From NCBI RefSeq assembly GCF_004115155.1, contig NZ_RDSM01000002.1, positions 682,001 through 746,000 of the forward strand: a stretch of DNA of 64,000 nucleotides. The letters run 5' to 3'. The position numbers were made by a program, and so were the translations under genes. Below the pieces are notes generated by a model. The model had not been told where the DNA came from and did no database searches. It was given only the letters and a program-made list of their open reading frames with translations. Source of the DNA: Granulicella sibirica (GTDB taxonomy: Bacteria; Acidobacteriota; Terriglobia; Terriglobales; Acidobacteriaceae). Below, piece by piece: positions 27,251 to 35,310 of the stretch; the stretch's first letter is position 1; each line of letters opens with the position of its first letter.

Positions 27251-27279
27251 TTGAAGTGGGATGTGTGTCCTGTTACACT
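27251..27279 (+). promoter_or_regulatory. Sigma-70-type promoter of tRNA-Ala
   Basis: TTGAAG (27251-27256), a 17-base spacer and TACACT (27274-27279), preceded by TG at the extended -10 position. The expected start is near 27286, about 50 bases before the mature tRNA. Confidence 0.6.
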
Positions 27280-27336
27280 TGGATTCGTTCCCGGGGACTG
27301 TGCCTGCTTACGTGGTGCGCGGTGCTGGTGTGGTGG

Positions 27337-27412
27337 GGGGCTGTAGCTCAGTTGGGAGAGCGCCTCGTTCGCAACGAGGAGGTCAGCGGTTCGATCCCGC
27401 TCAGCTCCACCA
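27337..27412 (+). tRNA. tRNA-Ala (anticodon CGC)
   Basis: 76 nt with encoded CCA. The acceptor arms GGGGCTG and CAGCTCC pair over 7 bp with one G-T. The D arm contains AGCTCAGTTGGGAGAGC. The anticodon stem CCTCG/CGAGG closes the loop TTCGCAA, with anticodon CGC at 27370-27372, reading GCG. The T arm has GGTTCGATCCC. All conserved positions are in place. Confidence 0.96.
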
Positions 27413-27514
27413 AAGAATGAACAATCTGGCCATGCCTGGCTAATCGTCGGCGACACCAGAGCCGCCAATCAGGTTCATAGTCGGCACTTCGGAGCGTGCA
27501 GTTGATTCATTGCT

Positions 27515-28375
27515 CTAGAAGAGCGAAAACCTGTATCCAACGCCGACGGTGAGAACAGGAAAGAATGAGGCGTAGCTCAGGTTGTTATTATTCCGAGCGC
27601 GAAACTCATTGAGGCTCTGCTGAAAGTCGGGATCGTCGGTGACTGACTCGCAACCGATGCTTGCGGGGACCGATGGATCGCAGGCGCTGCCCGAGAAGGC
27701 TATCTTCAACGTGGGTTGACCGACGTAGTAGAAGCCGAGCTCGACGGGGAAGCTGAGGTGCTTCGGGGTGTGGGCGATGATGTTTCCGAATCCAATGGTG
27801 AGCCCTGGAGAGGTCCTGCGGAAGTCGACGGATCCGCTGCCGTGGAGGGGATCGGTGGCGCTGCTGACATAGTCCGAACCGCTGAGGGTGATGGTGGTGC
27901 CAGCGGGCACGAGGACGGTGGCCCGGACCCTGTTGTTGTTGACGAAGTTGATCATCGGGCTGATGCGAAAGCTGTTGTTGAAGGGAAACCAGTCGACGGA
28001 AGCGTGGCCGGAGCCTAGTTTCAGGGAGGCCGTGACATTGGCTTGATCCTCGACGAAGGTGTCGGTATAGCGGAAGAAGTCGCCGCCGAGACGAATGTTG
28101 ATGCGGCGGGTGAGGGGAGTCGCGACGTCGAAGCCGATGCCTCCGAGTCCAATGTGCGCGTCCGCGCCGATCGAGGAGAAGGCACCGAGGAAGGAGACGG
28201 TGGGGGTTGCTCCGCCGGTGCTTGAGGAGCCGCCACCGATGACAGGAGCGGCAACAAAGCTCGGGAGATCTCTTGTGCTCGTGGAGAAATCTTTTGGCCC
28301 ATCCTGTGCGAGCGCAATTCCGGTTGACGCGACTCCGAGCAGGAGGGCGAAGGGGACGTACATGCGGGCAGGCAT
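27515..28375 (-). CDS. Outer-membrane beta-barrel protein of unknown function
   Basis: 286-aa exported protein. An N-terminal signal peptide ends near IALAQDG. After a Ser/Gly linker the sequence alternates hydrophobic and polar residues in many short strands (INIRLGGDFFRY, HASVDWFPFNN, LTVGVGYRFSLF). It ends in Phe after an aromatic-rich last strand, the usual C-terminal signal for Bam-dependent barrels. Two cysteines (CDPS, CESV) could form a disulfide in one loop. I do not recognise a named family. It is divergent from the sugar-isomerase-like gene. Confidence 0.7.
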   Translation of the reverse strand: MPARMYVPFALLLGVASTGIALAQDGPKDFSTSTRDLPSFVAAPVIGGGSSSTGGATPTVSFLGAFSSIGADAHIGLGGIGFDVATPLTRRINIRLGGDFFRYTDTFVEDQANVTASLKLGSGHASVDWFPFNNSFRISPMINFVNNNRVRATVLVPAGTTITLSGSDYVSSATDPLHGSGSVDFRRTSPGLTIGFGNIIAHTPKHLSFPVELGFYYVGQPTLKIAFSGSACDPSVPASIGCESVTDDPDFQQSLNEFRARNNNNLSYASFFPVLTVGVGYRFSLF

Positions 28376-28413
28376 GGAAGGAGTATAGCCCGAAGTAATG
28401 CCAGGTAATGTAT

Positions 28414-28425
28414 CCCCAATTGGGG
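28414..28425. promoter_or_regulatory. Palindrome CCCCAATTGGGG, possible operator
   Basis: A perfect 12-bp palindrome, extended to ATCCCC-AATT-GGGGGAT with one extra G. It lies between the divergent beta-barrel gene (starts 28375) and the isomerase-like gene (starts 28488), at a place where a regulator could control both. Confidence 0.3.
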
Positions 28426-28487
28426 GATTGCTGGGGTTTTCACAATGGGGATGCGCATCGTGTTTCGGTTCGGATATGATTCGGGCG

Positions 28488-29348
28488 ATGAAAAATTACG
28501 TCAGCCGTCGAAGTGTCCTGCGCGCCAGCGCCGCCCTCTCCGCTTCTGCTCTGTTTAACCCGCTGGCACGGGCGGGGGGCTTCAGCGGCGCTCCCGATGC
28601 CCCGTCGCCAATCCGACTTGGGATTGCGAGTTATACGTTTCGCAAGTTCAACGACACGCAACTGATTGAATTTATGAAGCAGTTGAAGACGCCATACCTG
28701 AACCTAAAAGACACGCATCTCCCGATGACGCCGCTCGATCAGGTGAAGACGAAGGCGGATGAGTACCGGGCGGCGGGATTCAAACTTACGGCCGCTGGCA
28801 CGATCTATTTTCCTAAGGATGAGGATGACGACATCCGGATGAAGTTCGAGTACTGCAAGGCGGCGGGTATTCCGATCATCGTTGGAGCGCCGACGCACCA
28901 GACGATCGGGCGAGTGGAGAAGTTCGTGAAGCAGTACGACATCAAGCTGGCGATCCACAATCACGGTACGGAAGATAAGGAGTGGCCTTCTCCGCTCGAT
29001 GTGCTGAAGGTGGTGAAGAACATGGATCCGCGGATGGGATGCTGCATTGATGTTGGTCACACGATGCGCGCCGGGACGGATCCGGTCGAAGCTGTTCACC
29101 TGGTTGGGCCGCGACTCTTCGATATGCATATGAAGGATCTTGCGGATGGCAAGGTGAAAGAGAGCCAGGTCGCCGTCGGCGAGGGCGTGATGCCCGTGCG
29201 CGATATCTTCAAGGCACTCATCGCGATCAAGTATCCGGGCAACGTGGATCTTGAGTACGAGATCAAGGAAAACGATCCGATGCCGGGTGTTGTCGAGAGC
29301 TTTGCGTATATGCGCGGCGTGCTCGCGGGCCTGGGATACAAGGGATAG
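28488..29348 (+). CDS. Sugar phosphate isomerase/epimerase-like TIM-barrel protein, Tat-exported
   Basis: About 286 aa from ATG 28488. The N-terminus SRRSVLRASAALSAS is a twin-arginine signal, so the protein should be exported folded. The mature part is an AP-endonuclease-2-like TIM barrel: LGIASYTFRKF at strand 1, LAIHNHGTEDKEWP and CCIDVGHTMRAG with metal-binding His/Asp, then DMHMKDLADG and VDLEYEIKEND near the end. Family members isomerise or epimerise sugars, but periplasmic acidobacterial homologues are uncharacterised. ATG 28476 is an alternative start. A tRNA-Gly gene follows 33 bp later. Confidence 0.83.
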   Translation: MKNYVSRRSVLRASAALSASALFNPLARAGGFSGAPDAPSPIRLGIASYTFRKFNDTQLIEFMKQLKTPYLNLKDTHLPMTPLDQVKTKADEYRAAGFKLTAAGTIYFPKDEDDDIRMKFEYCKAAGIPIIVGAPTHQTIGRVEKFVKQYDIKLAIHNHGTEDKEWPSPLDVLKVVKNMDPRMGCCIDVGHTMRAGTDPVEAVHLVGPRLFDMHMKDLADGKVKESQVAVGEGVMPVRDIFKALIAIKYPGNVDLEYEIKENDPMPGVVESFAYMRGVLAGLGYKG

Positions 29349-29352
29349 ATTT

Positions 29353-29361
29353 TGGTACACT
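29353..29361 (+). promoter_or_regulatory. Extended -10 element of tRNA-Gly
   Basis: TGG followed by TACACT, the same -10 hexamer and the same downstream TGG as before tRNA-Ala at 27274. No good -35 box is seen 17 bases upstream. It lies 20 bases before the mature tRNA. Confidence 0.4.
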
Positions 29362-29381
29362 TGGTCTGTCCGATGATGCGA

Positions 29382-29456
29382 GCGGGAGTAGTTCAGTGGC
29401 AGAACGTCAGCTTCCCAAGCTGAATGTCGCCGGTTCGATCCCGGTCTCCCGCTCCA
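29382..29456 (+). tRNA. tRNA-Gly (anticodon CCC)
   Basis: 75 nt with encoded CCA. Acceptor arms GCGGGAG/CTCCCGC pair perfectly; the discriminator is T. The anticodon stem TCAGC/GCTGA closes the loop TTCCCAA with CCC at 29414-29416, reading GGG. The T arm has GGTTCGATCCC. Confidence 0.96.
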
Positions 29457-29496
29457 TGTAAGACTTCGGCGCTTTCCTCTGATCTATCATCGAGAC

Positions 29497-30687
29497 ATGG
29501 CGGCTTCTTCCCGTTCGGACCTGTCCACCGCACGGGTCGCGGGATCGCGGCATGTTCCTGCACTCGATGGCATTCGCGGACTTGCTATCCTGATGGTGCT
29601 CGCGAATCACTTCGTGATTATCGAGATTGCGTCGAGAGCTCCCGGATTTCCATGGATGCAGGGGCTGCGAGACTCGTTGTGGACGGGTGTCGATGTGTTC
29701 TTCGCGCTCTCTGGATTTCTGATCACCAGCATCCTGATCGAGACTGTTGAGACGCCTGGCTTCTTCCGGAACTTCTATGCGAGACGATCGCTCCGGATCT
29801 TCCCGCTGTATTACGCGGTTGTCTTCCTCGTTCTTGCCTGCACTCCTCTGTTCCAGATCCATTGGGGAGGGCAACAGTGGCGTCTGCTGACTTACACGAA
29901 TCGGATTTTCATCGATCCTCATCAGGCAGGGTGGAACTTCGACTTTGGCGGCGGAGTCAGCCTGATCCATTTCTGGTCGCTGCATGTTGAGGAGCAGTTC
30001 TACCTGGTTTGGCCGCTGCTTGTCTTTCTGCTGCGGAAGCCTCGCAGGCTGCTTCCTCTTGCGATCATCTTTTCGCTCGCCTCGCTTGGGCTTCGGTTCT
30101 GGCTTGCCGGGCGAGGTGTGGATCTGATTGCGTTGTATTCGAGCCTGCCTACCAGGGCGGATGGACTCTTTCTGGGCGCGTCTCTTGCGCTTCTGCTTCA
30201 GAGTCGTTTCGCTGCGCTGGCTGGGCGGTTTGCCTTGCTGGTCTTTCTGGCGTCAAGTGGCGTGATGACTGCTATCTTCCTGAGGCGTTCCGGGTTCGTC
30301 TGGTGGAATGCAGAACCGTTCCTGTTTGCGATTCAATTTACGGTGGTTGGAATCGCGGCCACTTCGCTGATCGCGCTTTGTCTGGAACCACGGTCTTTGG
30401 CGAGTCGAGTGTTTCGCTCGCCGTTTCTCCGGCTCTTCGGGAGGTACAGCTATGGGCTTTATATCTTCCAGGCGGTTGTGCCTATTTTCCTCAGGGAACC
30501 GATGCTGCGCCTGGTCGGGTCGGTCCTGCATCGATCGCTGCTGACGCACTTTGTGGTTGCGATCCTGCTGCTTCCGATCATTGTCCTCTGCGCGGTTCTC
30601 AGCTATCGGTTCTTTGAGAAGCCTCTGCTTGGGCTGAAGAGGCATTTTGAGTATCGGACGAGGCCCACGATTCCTGCAGCCGTTTGA
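29497..30687 (+). CDS. Acyltransferase family 3 (OafA/YrhL-like) membrane protein
   Basis: 396-aa membrane acyltransferase that transfers acyl groups to sugars of surface polysaccharides or peptidoglycan. It has about ten hydrophobic helices. Family hallmarks are VPALDGIRGLAILMVLANHF at the start (catalytic His near its end), the GVDVFFALSGFLITSI segment, YARRSLRIFPLYY and SLHVEEQFYLVWPLL. The usual SGNH domain is not present, so this is the short form. It is a single gene 41 bp after tRNA-Gly. Confidence 0.92.
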   Translation: MAASSRSDLSTARVAGSRHVPALDGIRGLAILMVLANHFVIIEIASRAPGFPWMQGLRDSLWTGVDVFFALSGFLITSILIETVETPGFFRNFYARRSLRIFPLYYAVVFLVLACTPLFQIHWGGQQWRLLTYTNRIFIDPHQAGWNFDFGGGVSLIHFWSLHVEEQFYLVWPLLVFLLRKPRRLLPLAIIFSLASLGLRFWLAGRGVDLIALYSSLPTRADGLFLGASLALLLQSRFAALAGRFALLVFLASSGVMTAIFLRRSGFVWWNAEPFLFAIQFTVVGIAATSLIALCLEPRSLASRVFRSPFLRLFGRYSYGLYIFQAVVPIFLREPMLRLVGSVLHRSLLTHFVVAILLLPIIVLCAVLSYRFFEKPLLGLKRHFEYRTRPTIPAAV

Positions 30688-31158
30688 GGGTGTACCCCCC
30701 CTACCATAGCCGGGGTGGAACTCATTTATTTTCAACGGCCTACGCGTGTCCTTTGGCTGCAAATATGAGACAGCAAAAGACTTAGCTGCAAATATTAGTA
30801 GATAAAGGAGTTAGCACTGGTTTTTGGTGGAAGGAGCCGAAATCCCCCGGGGTCGGATTCTCTTTCCATCTGTTGTTAATTGTACGGGGCTGACCGTAAC
30901 TCAATGGACAGTGAGTTTGCGCTTTGTTTTGTGCGAGTTAGATGATTTTGGGACTTGACAGCTGAATTTGCTGGTGTTTTTTGGGTGTTTCTTTGGAAAA
31001 AAGTTTTGGTGGCTTTGAAATGAAGGGGTCATTCGCGCGCTCCGGATGACGCCGGGGAACGGGCAGTGGCAAGTGCAGACGCAGATTCCCTTCGGGAATG
31101 ACAACAAGAGGGGCAGCGGCAAGGGCAACCGCAGCAGCCGGTAGGGCGGTTGCGGTGC
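30688..31158. other. 470-bp gene-free, AT-richer region with short repeats
   Basis: No convincing coding frame on either strand between the acyltransferase stop and the ctpA stop. The first 330 bp are clearly AT-richer than the surroundings. It holds an imperfect 29-bp tandem duplication (30757-30814) and, at 31086-31098, the small hairpin TTCCC-TTC-GGGAA. That hairpin is followed by AC/GGC-rich simple sequence, resembling extragenic repetitive DNA. The two flanking genes converge here. Confidence 0.6.
30757..30814 (+). repeat. Imperfect 29-bp tandem duplication
   Basis: Two adjacent 29-bp units, 30757-30785 and 30786-30814. Both begin CTGCAAATAT and end TTAG, and they match at about 21 of 29 positions. 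Function unknown; it may be a decayed extragenic repeat. Confidence 0.7.
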
Positions 31159-32802
31159 TTAGCGGCTGGCGGTGGTCAGGGGCTTCTGGCTGGACTTGTT
31201 GTGGTCTTCGAGGGCGCGGGCTTCGGGCAGGAAGGTCATGGCCTTGTTGATCTGGGGATCCCACTCGGCGCGGACTTTGAGGCCTTCGAGCTGGCCGAAC
31301 TGACTGGTGAAGAGGTCGGTCTTGATGCTCTCCTTGACCCAGTCGATGTTCTTCGTGATGTCGTCGTCGGTGTAGTCGATCTTGCTGTTCTTGAGGAAGC
31401 CCTTGAACTGCTGGAGAACGGGGTCGTCGACGGTGAAGTCCTTCGGGATGGTGCGGCTGCCGAGGTAGAAGCGGGCGAAATCGAAGAAGGCGTAGTGCTG
31501 GAGGAGCGTGTTCTGGAAGGCGTTGGCCTTGACGTTGTCGATCTTCTCGTCGGGGGTGATGCCTCCGCCACCGTAGACGGTGCGGCCGGAGTCGGTGAGC
31601 TTGACCTCGAGGTTCGACTTGTCCTTGGGGGTGCTGGAGCCGTCGCGGACGACGTAGTAGTCGTAGAGGCTCATGTGGTCGTAGTTGCGCTGGATGAGGC
31701 GGCCGGAGGGAGTGTAGTAGTGGTAGGTGGTGAGGGCGAGGCCGGAGTTCTCGCTGATGGTGAAGACGGTCTGGACGAGTCCCTTGCCGAAGGTGGTTTC
31801 GCCGACGATGAGAGCGCGGTCATGATCCTGGAGGGCTCCGGAGACGATTTCGGCGGCGGAGGCGGTGTTGCGGTTGACGAGGACGACGATGGGGTACTTG
31901 GCGTCAGAGCCGTGGGCGGCGCGGTAGACCTGATCGGGGAAGGCGCGGCCCTTTTGGGAGACGACGATCTGGCCCTTCTGGAGGAACTTGTCGCTCATGT
32001 TGACGGCTTCGTTGAGGAGGCCGCCGGGGTTGCCGCGAAGGTCGATCACGAGGCCGTTGAGGGTGCCGGCGTCGTTGAACTTGTCGAGCGCGTCTCCGAC
32101 TTCACGGCTGGTGGTCTCCATGAATTGCTTGACATGGATGTAGCCGATACCGGGCTTGGGCTCGAAGGCCAGGTCAACCGAGGGCTGAGGGATTTCGTCG
32201 CGGACGAGGTCGAAGACGAGATTCTTTGGCGAGCCCTCGCGGAACATCGTGACCGAGACGTGAGAGCCGCGGGGACCCTTGAGTAGGGAGGCGACGGCGG
32301 CGGAGTCCATGCCATCGGTCGATTTGCCGTCGATGGAGAGGATGGTATCGCCCGGCTTGATGCCTGCCTTGTAGGAAGGAGTTCCTTCGAAGGGAGCCAG
32401 AACGACAATCTTGGTAGTGGCGGGCTTGTCTCCGTCGGCGGGCTTGTCGGGCTGGGGCTGGATGGACATGCCGACGCCGTAGTAGCGGCCGTGCTGGTCC
32501 TCGCGCATCTGGGCGAAGGCCTTCGGATCGTAGAAGTTGGAGTGGGGATCGAGAACGTGAAGCATGCCCGGGATCGCGCCGTCGTAGATGACCTTGTCGG
32601 TCTTATCGGAGGTGAGGGGGTCGGCGTAGTTCTGTTCGACGAGGGAGTAGACGTTCGTGAACTGGTGGAGCGAATCGCGCAGGGTCGACTCGTCGGAGGC
32701 GGACTGGGCAGCTACCTTCTGGCTGATGATGGAGCCGAGAACGCCGCAGGTTGCGAGGAAGACGGTGACGGAGAAGAGTGCGCGGCGGGTGCGTGGAGCC
32801 AT
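31159..32802 (-). CDS. S41 family C-terminal processing peptidase (CtpA-like)
   Basis: Exported serine protease of 547 aa. An N-terminal hydrophobic segment (about 8-27) is a signal or anchor. A PDZ domain follows near residues 105-190, with APFEGTPSYKAGIKPGDTILSIDG. The peptidase domain has GNPGGLLNEAV, NRNTASAAEIVSGAL with the nucleophile Ser, and GETTFGKGLVQT with the Lys of the Ser-Lys dyad. Such enzymes trim C-termini of periplasmic proteins or regulate cell-wall hydrolases. It is divergent from the SurA-like gene across 332 bp, which hints at joint envelope quality control. Confidence 0.93.
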   Translation of the reverse strand: MAPRTRRALFSVTVFLATCGVLGSIISQKVAAQSASDESTLRDSLHQFTNVYSLVEQNYADPLTSDKTDKVIYDGAIPGMLHVLDPHSNFYDPKAFAQMREDQHGRYYGVGMSIQPQPDKPADGDKPATTKIVVLAPFEGTPSYKAGIKPGDTILSIDGKSTDGMDSAAVASLLKGPRGSHVSVTMFREGSPKNLVFDLVRDEIPQPSVDLAFEPKPGIGYIHVKQFMETTSREVGDALDKFNDAGTLNGLVIDLRGNPGGLLNEAVNMSDKFLQKGQIVVSQKGRAFPDQVYRAAHGSDAKYPIVVLVNRNTASAAEIVSGALQDHDRALIVGETTFGKGLVQTVFTISENSGLALTTYHYYTPSGRLIQRNYDHMSLYDYYVVRDGSSTPKDKSNLEVKLTDSGRTVYGGGGITPDEKIDNVKANAFQNTLLQHYAFFDFARFYLGSRTIPKDFTVDDPVLQQFKGFLKNSKIDYTDDDITKNIDWVKESIKTDLFTSQFGQLEGLKVRAEWDPQINKAMTFLPEARALEDHNKSSQKPLTTASR

Positions 32803-33134
32803 CGGCGTGTTGACCTCGGGGAGCGACGGCGCGGCGTCCCTAGGCGGATCCGGAACGTTTCGCGCGGGTTAAGACAGACCAGCGTTGGACGGAGTATACA
32901 CCGGGAGGTGAGCCGGAAGGCATCCCCTGGGGGTGTGGTTCGGGTACTCCCAAGGCCTGTGTCTCTCCGATGGGGCGGGGTTCAGGGTGGGGTTCGGTTT
33001 GGGAGGCTGTTCGGCCTTAGAATAGGTTGACACCATTTCTTAACGGCTTCGTCTCTTAAGAACGATGCGAGGCATGCGTGCGGAATCTGTGATGTGTGTG
33101 GTCTGTCTGCGACAGGCATAAAGGGTTTTCGGGA
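32803..33134. other. 332-bp divergent intergenic region (ctpA-like / surA-like)
   Basis: No convincing gene. The region must hold the promoters of both divergent genes. A perfect TTGACA is at 33027-33032, but no acceptable -10 lies 16-18 bases after it. TAGAAT at 33019-33024 could be a -10 of its own, with a poor -35. AAGGG at 33121-33125 is the ribosome site for the plus-strand gene. Confidence 0.4.
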
Positions 33135-35243
33135 ATGATGGAAAGAACGTTGATGAATCGTCTTCTGCGCGCGGCCATGGTGGGCGGCGCGGCAATGGTG
33201 GTATGGGCCGCTCCGCTGTCAGCGCAGGCTCCGCGGTACCAGAGCCCGATCATGGCTCCCGCAGCACCGGCAACCCCGGCGTTGCCGGTGCCTGCGGCGA
33301 TTACGCCGAACGGGACGGTGGTGGAAGACGTCGTGGTGCGGGTGAACGACCAGATCATCAGCCAGAGCGATGTGCTCCGGAGCCAGGAGCAGTTGAACCA
33401 GGAGCTGAAGCAGGCGAACGTTGGTTCCGAGGAAGCAGCGGAGCGGCAGAAGAATATGCTGCGGGACATGATCGACCAGCAGCTCCTGCTGTCGAAGGGC
33501 AAGGAGCTTGGGATCAACGCGGATGCGGAAGTGATTCGGCGTCTCGACGAGATCCGCAAGCAGAACCATTTCGACACGATGGAAGACCTGGAGAAGGCGG
33601 CACGGTCGCAAAACGTGTCGTTCGAGGACTTCAAGGCGAATATCCGCAACGGCGTGATTACGCAGCAGGTAGTGCGCGACGAGGTCGGACGCCGTCTGCA
33701 GATGACGCAGGCGCAGGAGCAGACGTACTACGAGGCGCATAAGAAGGAGTTCGAGCAGCCGGAGCAGATCCGGCTGGCCGAGATCCTGATTCCGACTCCG
33801 GCGGATGCGTCCGCCGACCAGGTGGCGCAGGCGCAGGCGAAGGCGGACGACCTTGTCGCGAAGCTGAAGGCTGGGGCGAAGTTCAGCGACCTGGCAAAGC
33901 AGTACTCGGGCGGTGCTACGGCGGCACAGGGTGGCGAGCTTGGGCTGTACAAGAAGGGCGGGCTGGCGAAAGTTCTCGAAGACCAGACCTATCCTCTGGC
34001 TATCGGGGAGTCGACGGCGCCGATCCGGACACGGCAGGGATTCGTGGTGCTGAAGGTGCTCGAGCATCCGCAGGCCGGCGTTCCGCCGATGAAGGATGTG
34101 GAACAGGATATTCAGCAGGGAATCTACCAGGAGCAGATGCAGCCTGCGCTCAGGGCTTACCTGACGAAGCTGCGGGAAGATGCTTACGTGGATATTCGTC
34201 CGGGTTATGTGGATTCCGGCGCGAGCCCGAAGCAGACGAAGATCATCAACTCAGCCTATGCGCCTCCGCCGGTGAAGAAAAAGAAGAACCAGGTGAAGAC
34301 GCGGGCGGGCGAGTTCCGCCGGGCTTCGGTTGGACCGACGCGCGGGGATAGTGCGGACGATACGGCTGCTGCGACACCGGCTCCGGCTGCTGTTGCTCCT
34401 GCTACCACCGCCGCGGCTTCGTCTGCTCCGGCGGATGCTGGTGTGGAGAAGGCAGCGGTTGGTGGTGCGGCTGCGGTTCCGGCGGCGGGCGCGGCTGTGG
34501 GTTCTTCCTCGTCGGCGGCTGCGGTTGCTCCGGTGAACAACACGGGCAGGCTCTCGCGGGCGAGCTCGGTGAAGAAGGAAAAGGTGAAGAAGGTTCGGCG
34601 CGAGAAGATCCGGTTCGGGCAGGCTCCGCGGAATGCGCTTCCGGCTGGTCCGGAGGAGACAGCGGCGGTGGTCAGCCAGCCGAACAATACTCCGGGCATG
34701 GCGGTTGGGCAGCTTCCTGCTCCGGCGACGGCAGAGGGCGTGAATGGCGAGGATCCGCTGGCTCCGGTGGCGGCGGCGCAGAAGAAGACACGCTACTCGG
34801 CACGGGCTCCGCAGGTGAAGTTCCGCAAGAAGCAGGCGAAGGATGCGAAGGCCAAGGAGAAGGCGGTTGCTACGCCGGTTCCGATGTCGGCGGAGGAGAA
34901 GGCGTCGGTGAAGACGCAGTCGGCTCCGCTTGGCCTGAATGGCGATACGACGAAAAAGAAGAAGAAGCGGAAGAAGGGTGATCCGAAGGAGAGGCTGCAG
35001 ACCAAGCCAGCCGCGCCGAAGGATGACAAGTTCGCGAATCCTACGGGACCGGGTACGACCAACGACCTGCGGAAGACGCCGGTTGGCGGGACGACGGCTC
35101 CAGCGACCACGCCGGCGAATCCAACGACGCTTCCTCCGGCGGACGCTCCCGCTCCGGGTGCTCCCGTTCCGCCGACGGTTCCGGGGAGCACAACTCCGGC
35201 TCCGGGAAGCACGGTTCCGGCTGGGACTCCTCCTTCTAACTAA
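33135..35243 (+). CDS. SurA-like parvulin peptidyl-prolyl isomerase with long basic/Pro-Ala tail
   Basis: Periplasmic folding chaperone/PPIase of about 702 aa. AAGGG lies 9 bases before ATG 33135; the signal peptide ends near PLSAQA. The SurA N-terminal domain has VVRVNDQIISQSDVL and MLRDMIDQQLLLSKGKELG. One parvulin domain follows (about 210-315), with IRLAEILIPTP, FSDLAKQYSGG and QGGELGLYKKGGL. From about residue 370 the remaining 330 residues are low-complexity: Ala/Pro/Val blocks mixed with Lys/Arg clusters (KKKKNQVK, KKEKVKKVRREK, KKKKKRKKG). Ordinary SurA ends after the parvulin and helical parts at about 430 aa. The tail may bind peptidoglycan, nucleic acid or outer-membrane lipids; that is speculation. 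Confidence 0.85.
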   Translation: MMERTLMNRLLRAAMVGGAAMVVWAAPLSAQAPRYQSPIMAPAAPATPALPVPAAITPNGTVVEDVVVRVNDQIISQSDVLRSQEQLNQELKQANVGSEEAAERQKNMLRDMIDQQLLLSKGKELGINADAEVIRRLDEIRKQNHFDTMEDLEKAARSQNVSFEDFKANIRNGVITQQVVRDEVGRRLQMTQAQEQTYYEAHKKEFEQPEQIRLAEILIPTPADASADQVAQAQAKADDLVAKLKAGAKFSDLAKQYSGGATAAQGGELGLYKKGGLAKVLEDQTYPLAIGESTAPIRTRQGFVVLKVLEHPQAGVPPMKDVEQDIQQGIYQEQMQPALRAYLTKLREDAYVDIRPGYVDSGASPKQTKIINSAYAPPPVKKKKNQVKTRAGEFRRASVGPTRGDSADDTAAATPAPAAVAPATTAAASSAPADAGVEKAAVGGAAAVPAAGAAVGSSSSAAAVAPVNNTGRLSRASSVKKEKVKKVRREKIRFGQAPRNALPAGPEETAAVVSQPNNTPGMAVGQLPAPATAEGVNGEDPLAPVAAAQKKTRYSARAPQVKFRKKQAKDAKAKEKAVATPVPMSAEEKASVKTQSAPLGLNGDTTKKKKKRKKGDPKERLQTKPAAPKDDKFANPTGPGTTNDLRKTPVGGTTAPATTPANPTTLPPADAPAPGAPVPPTVPGSTTPAPGSTVPAGTPPSN

Positions 35244-35257
35244 ACAACCATAAGGCA

Positions 35258-35291
35258 CGGCGGCGCGGGGGCTTCGGCCTCCGCGTTGCTG
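35258..35291 (+). promoter_or_regulatory. 15-bp UUCG-capped stem-loop just upstream of a ribosome site
   Basis: The stem runs from 35258-35272 to 35277-35291, with all 15 positions paired (four G-T) and a C(UUCG)G tetraloop at 35273-35276. The strong Shine-Dalgarno GGGAGGT of the next gene (35297-35303) starts 6 bases later. No T-run follows, so it is more likely an intercistronic stability or attenuation element than a terminator. Confidence 0.5.
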
Positions 35292-35310
35292 CGTGTGGGA
35301 GGTATTCTGA

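Noticed and set aside
31150..32286. 378-codon plus-strand frame opposite the S41 protease
   Set aside because: Val/Asp/Glu/Gly-rich translation mirroring the protease codons; no motifs.
33027..33032. Consensus -35 TTGACA upstream of the SurA-like gene
   Set aside because: No acceptable -10 at 16-18 bp; not reported as a promoter.
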